Of a stretch of DNA of 6,420 bases, positions 1 to 5,681 are shown in pieces. A program made the translations under genes and the position numbers. Source of the DNA: Nocardioides sp. (GTDB lineage Bacteria > Actinomycetota > Actinomycetes > Propionibacteriales > Nocardioidaceae); assembly GCA_003519585.1 (NCBI GenBank), contig DOWL01000118.1:15671-22090 (forward strand), in the 5' to 3' direction. How positions within the stretch are numbered: the first letter of the stretch is position 1; each line of letters starts with the position of its first letter. The notes beneath the pieces were generated by a model. That model saw only the letters and a program-made list of their open reading frames with translations. It was not told the origin of the DNA and searched no databases.

Positions 1-813
1 GACGACGTTGGCCGCATCCCGATAGGTCGGCTGGATCCGGAAAAAGACAGTTGCGCCGAGCGAGCCGAGACACCTCTTCGAGAGGATCTTCACCCTGATC
101 GCAATGTCCTCTGGTCCCAGCGCACTCGGTGCCGGATCAGCGCTGTCGAGGGGGTTCGCCTGATACGCCGCCCACCCTGATTCATACCCCGTCGTCATCT
201 CCGGGCAGTACGCCTGGGTGTAAAGCAGTTCGCCACGGTGCAGGAGCTCGAGCTCGCGCATGTCGAAGTCCTCGGCAAGAAGCCCGAGGAAGATGACGTA
301 CTCGTCCTGGCCGCGTCGACAGATCCTGGGCGGGTAGTCTCCGGTCGCCGCCTCCTCCGGGTTCGGTGCAGCCCAGTACATGGCGGGGAGTTGCTCCTCG
401 CGGACCAGCCGCTGGTACTCGGCCCACCTCTGCGCATCGGTCGCCGTCGCCGCGTCGTAGGGCGGTGGGAGAGAGGACGTCGGACTCTGTTCCGCGGATG
501 CTGAGGCCGAAGCCGAGGCCGAGGCCGAGGCCGAGGCCGATGCGGTCTGGGTCGCGCGCGGCGCGGCCGACGGGGCGACTTTGTCGTCATCGAGGCCGCG
601 GCCAGCGAGCACGCCGACGGTCGCCAGGCCACCCAGGATCGCCAGGGCCGCGACCACGATGGCGGCGATGCCGGCGGGGCGCTTGTGGAAGGGACGTCGG
701 GGCGGAGGAGGGATGGGCCGCCAGATCCCATCGGGGCCGAGGAGGTGGCCGTTGAGCGCAGTCCCCGGTGGGTAGGACGGCGGCGTGGTCGGCGGGGGTT
801 CGTGTGCGCTGAT
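1..813 (-). CDS. Hypothetical single-pass membrane protein with Ser-Ala linker (3' end beyond left edge)
   Basis: I do not recognise a family. Read from 813 leftwards, the frame is open for 271 codons to the window edge, with no stop seen. The order is: a proline-rich, probably cytoplasmic N-terminus (residues 1-47, with PPP runs and basic HKRP just before the membrane); one transmembrane helix (about 48-71, rich in Ala, Ile, Val, Leu and Gly); an acidic then Ser/Ala-rich linker containing (SA)8 (92-107); and a soluble domain (about 115 onwards) with motifs such as PAMYWAAP, YVIFLGLLAEDF and LLYTQAYCPEM and three cysteines. This predicts an N-in, C-out protein with an extracytoplasmic domain. 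The start is uncertain. There is no in-frame ATG near the N-terminus; ATC at 813 lies 6 nt after an AGG in GGGAAAGCAGG and gives a sensible N-terminus. TTG at 927 or 957 would add unlikely Arg-rich residues. The gene lies 140 bp downstream of the fluoride channel operon on the same strand. Confidence 0.7.
   Translation of the reverse strand, partial: MSAHEPPPTTPPSYPPGTALNGHLLGPDGIWRPIPPPPRRPFHKRPAGIAAIVVAALAILGGLATVGVLAGRGLDDDKVAPSAAPRATQTASASASASASASASASAEQSPTSSLPPPYDAATATDAQRWAEYQRLVREEQLPAMYWAAPNPEEAATGDYPPRICRRGQDEYVIFLGLLAEDFDMRELELLHRGELLYTQAYCPEMTTGYESGWAAYQANPLDSADPAPSALGPEDIAIRVKILSKRCLGSLGATVFFRIQPTYRDAANVV
493..540 (-). repeat. Hexanucleotide repeat encoding (Ser-Ala)8
   Basis: Eight consecutive Ser-Ala codon pairs, mostly TCG GCC, form an in-frame hexanucleotide tandem repeat within the hypothetical membrane protein gene. 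The units nearest the C-terminal side have diverged (TCG GCT, TCA GCA, TCC GCG). The repeat sits just after the transmembrane helix and probably forms a flexible spacer. Six-base units can change in number without breaking the frame, so its length may vary between strains. Confidence 0.9.
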
Positions 814-934
814 GACAGTCCTGCTTTCCCGAGATTCGGCGTGGCGTTCGGGACCGTAGCAACGAATCGGACGACCTCGCGGCGACGGAATATGCCGTCC
901 GCGCAGGACCGCTGCCTGAGAGCGCAAACCTGTC

Positions 935-955
935 GACGCCTCCGGAACGGGCGTC
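935..955 (-). terminator. Possible hairpin at the end of the fluoride channel operon
   Basis: GACGCC and GGCGTC form a perfect 6-bp GC-rich stem around a 9-nt loop, overlapping the crcB stop codon. No T-tract follows on the minus strand, only GACAGGTTTGC, so this is at best a weak or factor-dependent terminator. It may be chance in DNA this rich in GC. Confidence 0.25.
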
Positions 956-1283
956 AAGCGCCCAGCACGAAGCCCAGCGCGCAGGCGGCGAGTGCGAGCC
1001 CCACCGTCACCCCGGCGTACGCCGCGGCGCGGGTCCCGCCGAGACGGTGGGTCTGCACGGCGAAGGCGGAGTAGGTGGTGAAGCCGCCGCAGAAGCCGGT
1101 GCCCAGCAGCGCCAACCAGCCCCCGCTCGCGCCGAGGGCGACGAACAGGCCCAGCAGGAACGAGCCGGTGACGTTGACGGCCAGCGTGCCCCAGGGGAAC
1201 CGGTCCTCGTCGAGCGCGCTGGCCACGGCGAAACGCAGCGGCGCGCCGAGCGCGGCGCCGAGCGCGACCAGGAGCACGGTCAT
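954..1283 (-). CDS. crcB: CrcB/Fluc fluoride channel subunit, second copy
   Basis: This 109-residue protein is of typical length for the CrcB/Fluc family, small four-helix membrane proteins that export fluoride passively as dual-topology dimers. Hallmarks are GAALGAPLRF (9-18) at the start of helix 1, WGTLAVNVTGSFLLG (31-45) with the conserved Asn37, and GFCGGFTTYSAF (63-74), the helix-3 break. The family's two Phe-box positions are Tyr71 and Phe74 here. Hydrophobic stretches cover almost the whole chain. The ATG shares an ATGA overlap (1283-1280) with the stop of the upstream channel gene, so translation is very likely coupled. It is the last gene of the three-gene operon. Two adjacent crcB genes usually encode the halves of an antiparallel heterodimer; that this pair does so is inferred. 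Confidence 0.93.
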   Translation of the reverse strand: MTVLLVALGAALGAPLRFAVASALDEDRFPWGTLAVNVTGSFLLGLFVALGASGGWLALLGTGFCGGFTTYSAFAVQTHRLGGTRAAAYAGVTVGLALAACALGFVLGA

Positions 1284-1675
1284 TCGTCACCACCCTCGGC
1301 GGCGAACCGCGCACCGGAGGACGGCGGATAGAGCCGGCTGACCAGGGCGACGGCGACCAGGCAGGCCGCAAGGGTGCCGAGCAGGTAGGCCAGTGCGGTC
1401 GCGGTCTGGCCGTCGGCCAGCAGCACCCGGGTATCCTCGGCGTACGACGAGAGCGTGGTGTACCCGCCGAGCACGCCGGGCCCGAGTCCGGCGGCAAGCC
1501 AGGGGCGTCGACGTACGGCGCTCAGCGCGGGCAGTGCGGCCAGCGCCGCGGAGCCGGTGAGGTTGATGCCGAAGGTGGTCCAGGGGAAGCCGCTGCCGTC
1601 GGGGATCAGCTCACCGAGCCACCAGCGGAGTACGGCCCCTAGCGCGCCGCCGAGGGCGACCGCCACCCACCTCAC
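1280..1675 (-). CDS. crcB: CrcB/Fluc fluoride channel subunit, first copy
   Basis: This 131-residue CrcB/Fluc protein has GGALGAVLRWW (9-19), PWTTFGINLTGS (31-42) with conserved Asn38, and VLGGYTTLSSYAED (68-81), the helix-3 break. Four hydrophobic segments are visible, followed by a short hydrophilic tail (about 115-131) that the sister subunit lacks. The Phe-box positions hold Leu75 and Tyr78 instead of two phenylalanines, so this copy departs further from the consensus than its partner. The start is GTG, within a GTGA overlap (1675-1672) with the stop of the ATP-binding protein gene; no separate strong ribosome binding site is seen, consistent with translational coupling. The likely role is fluoride efflux as a heterodimer with the downstream copy. 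Confidence 0.93.
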   Translation of the reverse strand: MRWVAVALGGALGAVLRWWLGELIPDGSGFPWTTFGINLTGSAALAALPALSAVRRRPWLAAGLGPGVLGGYTTLSSYAEDTRVLLADGQTATALAYLLGTLAACLVAVALVSRLYPPSSGARFAAEGGDE

Positions 1676-2613
1676 ACGGGCAGACTAGAACCCTGGTGGC
1701 CGTTGGCATGCAGCCAGGACCGGGCGGGCTCGCCGTTGGCCTGTCGCACGAACTCGCCGAGGAACCACACCTGGAACCGGCGCTGCTCGGTGCTGCGGGC
1801 CAAGGACAGCAGCCGCTCCGCGCGACAGAACTCGTCGGCGAGGTCGAGCAGTTCGATGAACCGGGTCAGGGTGCTTGCCATGGCTCGGGGCATGTGCACC
1901 ACCAGGTCGGTGGACTCCAGCCCCTGCGAGAGCGCGGCGTCGATCTGCTCCACCCCGATGCCGTCGCGCAGCTGCCGGTCGAGGGAGGTGAACAGGTCGG
2001 AGAGGCTGGTGGCCAGTGGGTAGTCGCCCTGATGGGCCAGCGCCAGCAGTCGGACCTCGCGCCGCAGCTCGCGGAAGTGCTGCTGGAACCCGACGTAGAG
2101 GGCGAGGGGAACGTCGAGCATGGTCACCCGGACCCGGTCGCGGGTCGGCGTGGTCTGGAACCGTGACCGGTCGACCCCGGAGATCGCACCCGGGACCCCT
2201 TCGCCATCGGCGAAGTCGGCAGCGGGGGCAAACCAGACCACCTTGCCGTCGTCCTCGAGCTCCGCACCCCAGGCGTCCGAGCAGCGGGCCACGATCGTGA
2301 GTCCTCGACCGAAGGTGAGCAGCAGGTCGTCGGTCTGGGGCCGATCGAGCGGCTGGCTGGGCAGGATCGGCGCCTCGGTGGAGGAGTCGCGGACCTCGAC
2401 CCGAGGGTGCTCGGCGGTGCCGCGCATCCGGACGGTGATCGGGGGCTCGCCGTGCAGCAGCGCGTTGGTGACCAGCTCGGAGACCCCGAGCTGAGCACAC
2501 TCGGCAAGCTCGGGACGCCCGATGTCGTCGCACAGGTCGGCGACCCAGCGGCGTGCGTCCTGCACGCCACGGGCTCCTTGCCCCAGTGCGAGGGGCGGCC
2601 GGTTGAGAGGCAA
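1672..2613 (-). CDS. RsbW-like ATP-binding protein (GHKL fold) with helical C-terminal domain
   Basis: This 313-residue protein has an N-terminal histidine-kinase-like ATPase domain of the RsbW/anti-sigma serine kinase type (about 12-130). Visible motifs are the N-box GVSELVTNALLHG (43-55, Glu46 and Asn50), VEVRDSS (72-78, the ATP-contacting Asp76), and FGRGLTIV (101-108) before a WGAE...DGKVVWF end. There is no dimerisation/phosphoacceptor domain, so it is not a sensor histidine kinase. Residues about 150-300 form a predominantly helical region of unknown function, ending in a Cys/Arg-rich DEFCRAERLLSLA and VWFLGEFVRQ; I recall similar segments in actinobacterial regulators of this class, but cannot confirm by search. 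The start is TTG at 2613, 6 nt after GGAG (2623-2620); an in-frame TAG at 2667 rules out a distant upstream start. First gene of the operon with two crcB genes. Its sigma-factor, anti-anti-sigma or other target is not visible here. Confidence 0.85.
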   Translation of the reverse strand: MPLNRPPLALGQGARGVQDARRWVADLCDDIGRPELAECAQLGVSELVTNALLHGEPPITVRMRGTAEHPRVEVRDSSTEAPILPSQPLDRPQTDDLLLTFGRGLTIVARCSDAWGAELEDDGKVVWFAPAADFADGEGVPGAISGVDRSRFQTTPTRDRVRVTMLDVPLALYVGFQQHFRELRREVRLLALAHQGDYPLATSLSDLFTSLDRQLRDGIGVEQIDAALSQGLESTDLVVHMPRAMASTLTRFIELLDLADEFCRAERLLSLARSTEQRRFQVWFLGEFVRQANGEPARSWLHANGHQGSSLPV

Positions 2614-2619
2614 CGAGGT

Positions 2620-2623
2620 CTCC
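2620..2623 (-). promoter_or_regulatory. Ribosome binding site fixing the TTG start
   Basis: GGAG followed by a 6-nt spacer supports TTG at 2613 as the start of the RsbW-like gene. No ATG or GTG occurs in frame between the upstream TAG (2667-2665) and this position; only CTG codons compete. Confidence 0.7.
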
Positions 2624-2675
2624 AGCTGGTTGGGAGCAGTGGCCAGTGGGCTGAAAGGTTCAGACTAAACGGCGT

Positions 2676-2701
2676 CTACCCGGTGTCGTGGCGACCAAAC
2701 C
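2676..2701 (-). promoter_or_regulatory. SigF/SigB-type stress promoter of the RsbW-like/crcB operon
   Basis: Read on the minus strand, GGTTT (2701-2697), a 15-nt spacer and GGGTAG (2681-2676) match the actinobacterial general-stress/SigF-type consensus GGTTT-N15-18-GGGTA(T). The predicted transcript would begin near 2669 and leave a leader of roughly 55 nt before the TTG start. The match is by eye, but both boxes and the spacing fit, it is correctly placed and oriented, and the first gene encodes a protein of the class that controls such sigma factors. Autoregulation or membership of the stress regulon is inferred. Confidence 0.7.
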
Positions 2702-2833
2702 TCAGAGCAGGTGATCGTGTTTCGCGCCACACCGACGTGCGGATGCGTCGTGGATCGCAACTGGTTACACCTACAGCGGCCCGACACGATGGTCACCGAC
2801 GGCTCTCGAGTCGATGGCCGCGAGGAGTGGAGA
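2702..2833 (+). promoter_or_regulatory. ndh: ndh upstream region with ribosome binding site
   Basis: Together with the divergent stress promoter, this stretch separates the operon from ndh. GAGGAG at 2822-2827, 6 nt before ATG 2834, is a strong ribosome binding site and fixes the ndh start. I see no convincing -35/-10 pair and no Rex-like TTGTGA-N6-TCACAA operator. An imperfect inverted repeat (GGTGATCGTGT at 2710-2720 and ACACGATGGTCACC at 2784-2797) is present and might be regulatory. Confidence 0.5.
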
Positions 2834-4324
2834 ATGAACGACGTGACGACGGCGCAGGCGACGAGGGCCACACGGCACCGGGTGGTCATCGTGGGTTCGG
2901 GCTTCGGAGGCCTGTTCGGCGCGAAGGCGCTCAAGCGATCCGATGTCGAGGTGACCATGGTCGCCAAGACCACGCATCACCTGTTCCAGCCGCTGCTCTA
3001 CCAGGTCGCGACCGGGATCCTGTCCGAGGGCGAGATCGCTCCGCCGACCCGTGAGGTGCTGGCCTCCCAGAAGAACGCCCGGGTGTTGTTGGGCGAGGTC
3101 ACCGGGATCGACCTGGCCTCCCAGACGGTGACCTCGCATGTCCTGGGGCGCGAGATCGTGACGCCGTACGACTCGCTGCTGGTCGCCGCCGGCTCGAGCC
3201 AGTCCTACTTCGGCAACGACCAGTTCGCCGACCACGCCCCTGGGATGAAGAGCATCGACGACGCACTCGAGCTCCGTGGCCGGATCTTCGGCGCCTTCGA
3301 GCTCGCCGAGCTGGGCGCCATGCGGGGCGAGGACGTCGACCCTCTGCTCACCTTCGTCGTGGTCGGCGCGGGCCCGACCGGGGTCGAGATGGCCGGGCAG
3401 ATCGCCGAGCTGTCGCGGCGGACCCTCCACCACGACTTCCGGGCCATCAACACCCGCAACGCACGGGTGGTGCTCGTCGATGCCGCCGGGCAGGTGCTGC
3501 CGCCGTTCGGCGCCAAGCTGGGTCAGAAGTCCAAGCGGGAGCTCGAGAAGCTAGGCGTCGAGGTGCTCCTCGGTGCGATGGTGACTGACGTCGACGAGGG
3601 TGGCCTCGAGGTGGCGTACAAGGACGGTCGCACCGAGCGGATCGAGGCGGTGACCAAGATCTGGGCCGCCGGCGTCCAGGCCAACGCACTGACCAAGACC
3701 CTCTCCGAGCAGACCGGCGCCCCGCTGGACCGGGCCGGACGGATCGCGGTCAACTCCGACCTCACCCTGCCGGGACATCCGGAGGTCTTCGTGGTCGGAG
3801 ACATGATCGACCTCGACCACCTTCCCGGCGTCGCGCAGGTGGCGATCCAGGGCGCCAAGTACGCCGCGGAGGCGATCGACCGGAGGCTCGCCGGCAAGCC
3901 GCCGCAGAAGCCGTTCAAGTACTTCGACAAGGGGTCGATGGCCACCATCAGCCGGTTCCGGGCGGTCGCGATGATCGGCAACCTCCGGCTGACCGGTTTC
4001 ATCGCCTGGCTGATGTGGCTCGTCGTCCACCTGTTCTACGTGACCGGGTTCAAGAACCGCGTCTCCGCGGTGCTCCACTGGGCGGTCTCGTTCCTGGGCC
4101 GCGGTCGCGCGGAACGGACCGCGACGGAGCAACAGATCTTCGGCCGGCTGGCGCTGGGTCGCCTCGACCACGGCGTGGCCGATCTGGTCTCGCCGCCGCC
4201 GGCCGAACAGCACGCCGAGGTGCGCCGGGCCCAGGCCGAACGACGCGCCGAACTGGAGGCGATCGCGGTCGAGGAGGCTCGCCTCACCGACGCCGGCGAG
4301 CGCGGCGTGAAGGCCGAGGTCTAG
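2834..4324 (+). CDS. ndh: Type II NADH dehydrogenase (NDH-2), NADH:quinone oxidoreductase
   Basis: This 496-residue flavoprotein passes electrons from NADH to the quinone pool at the inner membrane face without pumping protons. The FAD Rossmann motif is VVIVGSGFGGLFGAK (17-31), followed by the family signature HHLFQPLLYQVATG (48-61). The second dinucleotide fold, for NADH, is FVVVGAGPTGVEMAG (174-188). VFVVGDMID (318-326) is the second FAD contact, and AQVAIQ (334-339) is the AQxAxQ quinone-site motif of NDH-2. A hydrophobic, amphipathic segment (about 386-405, FIAWLMWLVVHLFYVTG) is the usual C-terminal membrane anchor. A charged Ala/Glu/Arg-rich helix (about 455-490) follows, making the protein somewhat longer than many NDH-2s. 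The frame is open upstream to 2711, but ATG 2834 has the good ribosome binding site and a normal N-terminus. A single gene, divergent from the fluoride operon. Confidence 0.95.
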   Translation: MNDVTTAQATRATRHRVVIVGSGFGGLFGAKALKRSDVEVTMVAKTTHHLFQPLLYQVATGILSEGEIAPPTREVLASQKNARVLLGEVTGIDLASQTVTSHVLGREIVTPYDSLLVAAGSSQSYFGNDQFADHAPGMKSIDDALELRGRIFGAFELAELGAMRGEDVDPLLTFVVVGAGPTGVEMAGQIAELSRRTLHHDFRAINTRNARVVLVDAAGQVLPPFGAKLGQKSKRELEKLGVEVLLGAMVTDVDEGGLEVAYKDGRTERIEAVTKIWAAGVQANALTKTLSEQTGAPLDRAGRIAVNSDLTLPGHPEVFVVGDMIDLDHLPGVAQVAIQGAKYAAEAIDRRLAGKPPQKPFKYFDKGSMATISRFRAVAMIGNLRLTGFIAWLMWLVVHLFYVTGFKNRVSAVLHWAVSFLGRGRAERTATEQQIFGRLALGRLDHGVADLVSPPPAEQHAEVRRAQAERRAELEAIAVEEARLTDAGERGVKAEV

Positions 4325-4329
4325 CCCTA

Positions 4330-4347
4330 CTACTCGAACTACTCGAA
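4330..4347 (-). repeat. 9-bp tandem duplication carrying a doubled stop codon
   Basis: CTACTCGAA occurs twice back to back (4330-4338 and 4339-4347 on the plus strand). On the minus strand this reads TTCGAGTAG twice, so the thioesterase gene ends Phe-Glu-stop and is followed in frame by another Phe-Glu-stop. It fills most of the 14-bp gap between ndh and the thioesterase gene and looks like a replication-slippage duplication. Confidence 0.85.
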
Positions 4348-4992
4348 GAAGCGCGGCGTCGGCAGTTCGCCGTCGCCGTCCGTGAGCGCCTCACGAGCCC
4401 ACCTCGGCAGGATGAACAGCCCTTCGGCCTCGACGGTCACGCCCTCCGCATCGCCCATCTCACCCCGTGCCCAGGTCTTGATGCCGTCGACCCGTTCGAT
4501 CCACGCGGTCGCCCACAGGTCGCCGAGTGGGGTTCGTCGGCGGTAGTTGAGGCTGAGCGTCGCCGTCATCCCGGGCTTGCCGGCCGCGCCGACCGCCTCG
4601 CCCAGCAGTTGATCCAGCACCAACGCGAGCACCCCGCCGTGGACGCTTGTCGGTGGGCCTTCGTACGGCGCACCGAGGTGGAAGTCGGACCGGACGCCAC
4701 GCTCGTCGGCCGTGACGACCAGCGGCGGCGCGATCGCGTTGCGCAGCCCCACCACCGTGTTGCCCCACGCCCGGCCCCGACCGTCGGTGCGCAGCCGAAC
4801 GCCGTACGGCCCGGGCAGTTGGCTGGCCCGCAGCCGCGCGGTGATGGCCTCGATCTCGGCCTGCGCCCGGCGGACCTCGTCGGGTGCCACGGTGGTGCGG
4901 ATCCCGGCGTCGACGAGCTCACGGATCGCCTGGGTGAGTGGACCGTAGAGCGCCCGCTCGACCTCGACCTGCTCGGGGTCGAGATCGTCCAT
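4339..4992 (-). CDS. PaaI-like hotdog-fold thioesterase
   Basis: This 217-residue protein contains a 4HBT/PaaI-type hotdog domain (about 75-195). The key motif is PTSVHGGVLALVLDQLLGEA (114-133), with the HGG turn at 118-120 and the acidic residue Asp127 on the central helix, the usual catalytic region of acyl-CoA thioesterases. TATLSLNYRRRTPLGDLW (143-160) is the typical following strand pair. Residues 1-58 are an Arg/Glu-rich helical extension, likely cytoplasmic. The probable activity is hydrolysis of an acyl- or aroyl-CoA thioester; no paa or fatty-acid genes are nearby, so the substrate is unknown. I chose ATG 4992 because the in-frame upstream GTG codons (5010, 5097) would add unconserved-looking residues, and 5097 would run into the divergent GNAT gene; no start has a strong ribosome binding site. 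Convergent with ndh, 14 bp away. Confidence 0.85.
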   Translation of the reverse strand: MDDLDPEQVEVERALYGPLTQAIRELVDAGIRTTVAPDEVRRAQAEIEAITARLRASQLPGPYGVRLRTDGRGRAWGNTVVGLRNAIAPPLVVTADERGVRSDFHLGAPYEGPPTSVHGGVLALVLDQLLGEAVGAAGKPGMTATLSLNYRRRTPLGDLWATAWIERVDGIKTWARGEMGDAEGVTVEAEGLFILPRWAREALTDGDGELPTPRFFE

Positions 4993-5087
4993 GCGATACC
5001 CGGTGTCCACGGCCGCAGCGTAGAAGACGTTCCGGTCGGGCCCGGATATCGGCTGGCGACCGCCCCGCGGGATTGGTGCAATGGACC

Positions 5088-5681
5088 ATGACCGCACTGG
5101 CCCGCCCCGATGTCCGGCTGCACAGGAGTTGGGCAGTGACCATCACCGAGTTCGGCTCGGAGACGATCCACGGCTCGGGGGTGTGGCACGGCGACGGCGG
5201 TCCGCTCGACCTGACCGCCGAGGGCTGCGCGGCGTTCGTGGCCATGGTGCTCGCCTACGGCGACCCGGCGACCGAGTTGCCTGCCGACCGGGTGCACTGC
5301 GACTACTACTGGATCACCGACGGACAGGGTCAGCCCGGGGGCGAGGAGGTGGTCGGGTTCCTCGCGCTCCGGCACCGGCTCACCGCCTGGTTGCTCGAGG
5401 AGGGCGGGCACATCGGGTACGCCGTCCGTCCCAGCCGGCGCGGCCAGGGCCACGCCTCGCGGGCGCTGGCGCTCGCCGTACGTCGCGCGGCCGAGCTGGG
5501 GCTCGACCGCGTGCTGCTCACCTGCGACGAACCCAACATCGCCTCGGCACGCACCATCGAGAGCAACGGCGGCGTCTACGAGGACACCCGCAACGGCAAG
5601 CGTCGCTACTGGATCGCGACGGCTCCTGGTGGCCTCAGTGCTGAGCGAGCTGAGGACGGAAGAAGCGCAGCACGCGCATGA
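5088..5681 (+). CDS. GNAT-family N-acetyltransferase
   Basis: This 197-residue protein is predicted to transfer an acetyl group from acetyl-CoA to an amine; the substrate is unknown. The GNAT core is clear: strand 4 and the pyrophosphate-binding loop GHIGYAVRPSRRGQGHASRA (107-126, with the RxxGxG/A-type loop RRGQGHA), then helix 3 and LGLDRVLLTCDEPNIASARTI (138-158), where Asn150 and the following helix match the family's C-terminal motif, and NGGVYED (160-166). The N-terminal third (1-65) lacks recognisable motifs. ATG 5088 is chosen; another ATG at 5081 is out of frame, and the in-frame extension to 4938 is antisense to the thioesterase gene. The ribosome binding site is weak. The last 15 or so codons (GGLSAERAEDGRSAARA) overlap the opposing gene and are low complexity. 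Divergent from the thioesterase gene with a 95-bp gap in which I see no clear promoter. Confidence 0.87.
   Translation: MTALARPDVRLHRSWAVTITEFGSETIHGSGVWHGDGGPLDLTAEGCAAFVAMVLAYGDPATELPADRVHCDYYWITDGQGQPGGEEVVGFLALRHRLTAWLLEEGGHIGYAVRPSRRGQGHASRALALAVRRAAELGLDRVLLTCDEPNIASARTIESNGGVYEDTRNGKRRYWIATAPGGLSAERAEDGRSAARA

Noticed and set aside
195..862. Arg/Pro-rich frames overlapping the first gene on both strands
   Set aside because: They are compositional shadows; the frame with a transmembrane helix and a balanced outer domain is the credible one.
902..932. GGTTT before the hypothetical membrane protein gene as a stress promoter
   Set aside because: The correctly spaced downstream sequence is GGTCCT rather than GGGTA, so only one box matches.
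2614..2700. Fluoride (crcB) riboswitch in the operon leader
   Set aside because: The leader of about 55 nt lacks the conserved fluoride-aptamer segments and pseudoknot sequence, and is short for it; none was seen before either crcB gene.
2711..2833. A 41-residue N-terminal extension of NDH-2 (GTG at 2711, ATG at 2789)
   Set aside because: The frame is open, but the residues do not look like the start of an NDH-2, no ribosome binding site precedes these codons, and ATG 2834 has a strong one just before a normal FAD-binding N-terminus.
4996..5001. GGGTAT on the minus strand before the thioesterase ATG as a second stress promoter
   Set aside because: It is only 3 nt from the ATG, too close for a -10 box, and no GTTT lies 14-18 nt upstream.
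4015..5091. Long plus-strand frame opposite the thioesterase gene and out of frame within ndh
   Set aside because: It is rich in Arg, Pro and Gly with no recognisable motif, and is explained by the high third-position GC of the real genes.
5633..5655. CCTCAG...CTGAGG hairpin at the GNAT/membrane protein junction as a bidirectional terminator
   Set aside because: The stem is only 6 bp with an 11-nt loop inside coding sequence, and no T-tract flanks it on either strand.
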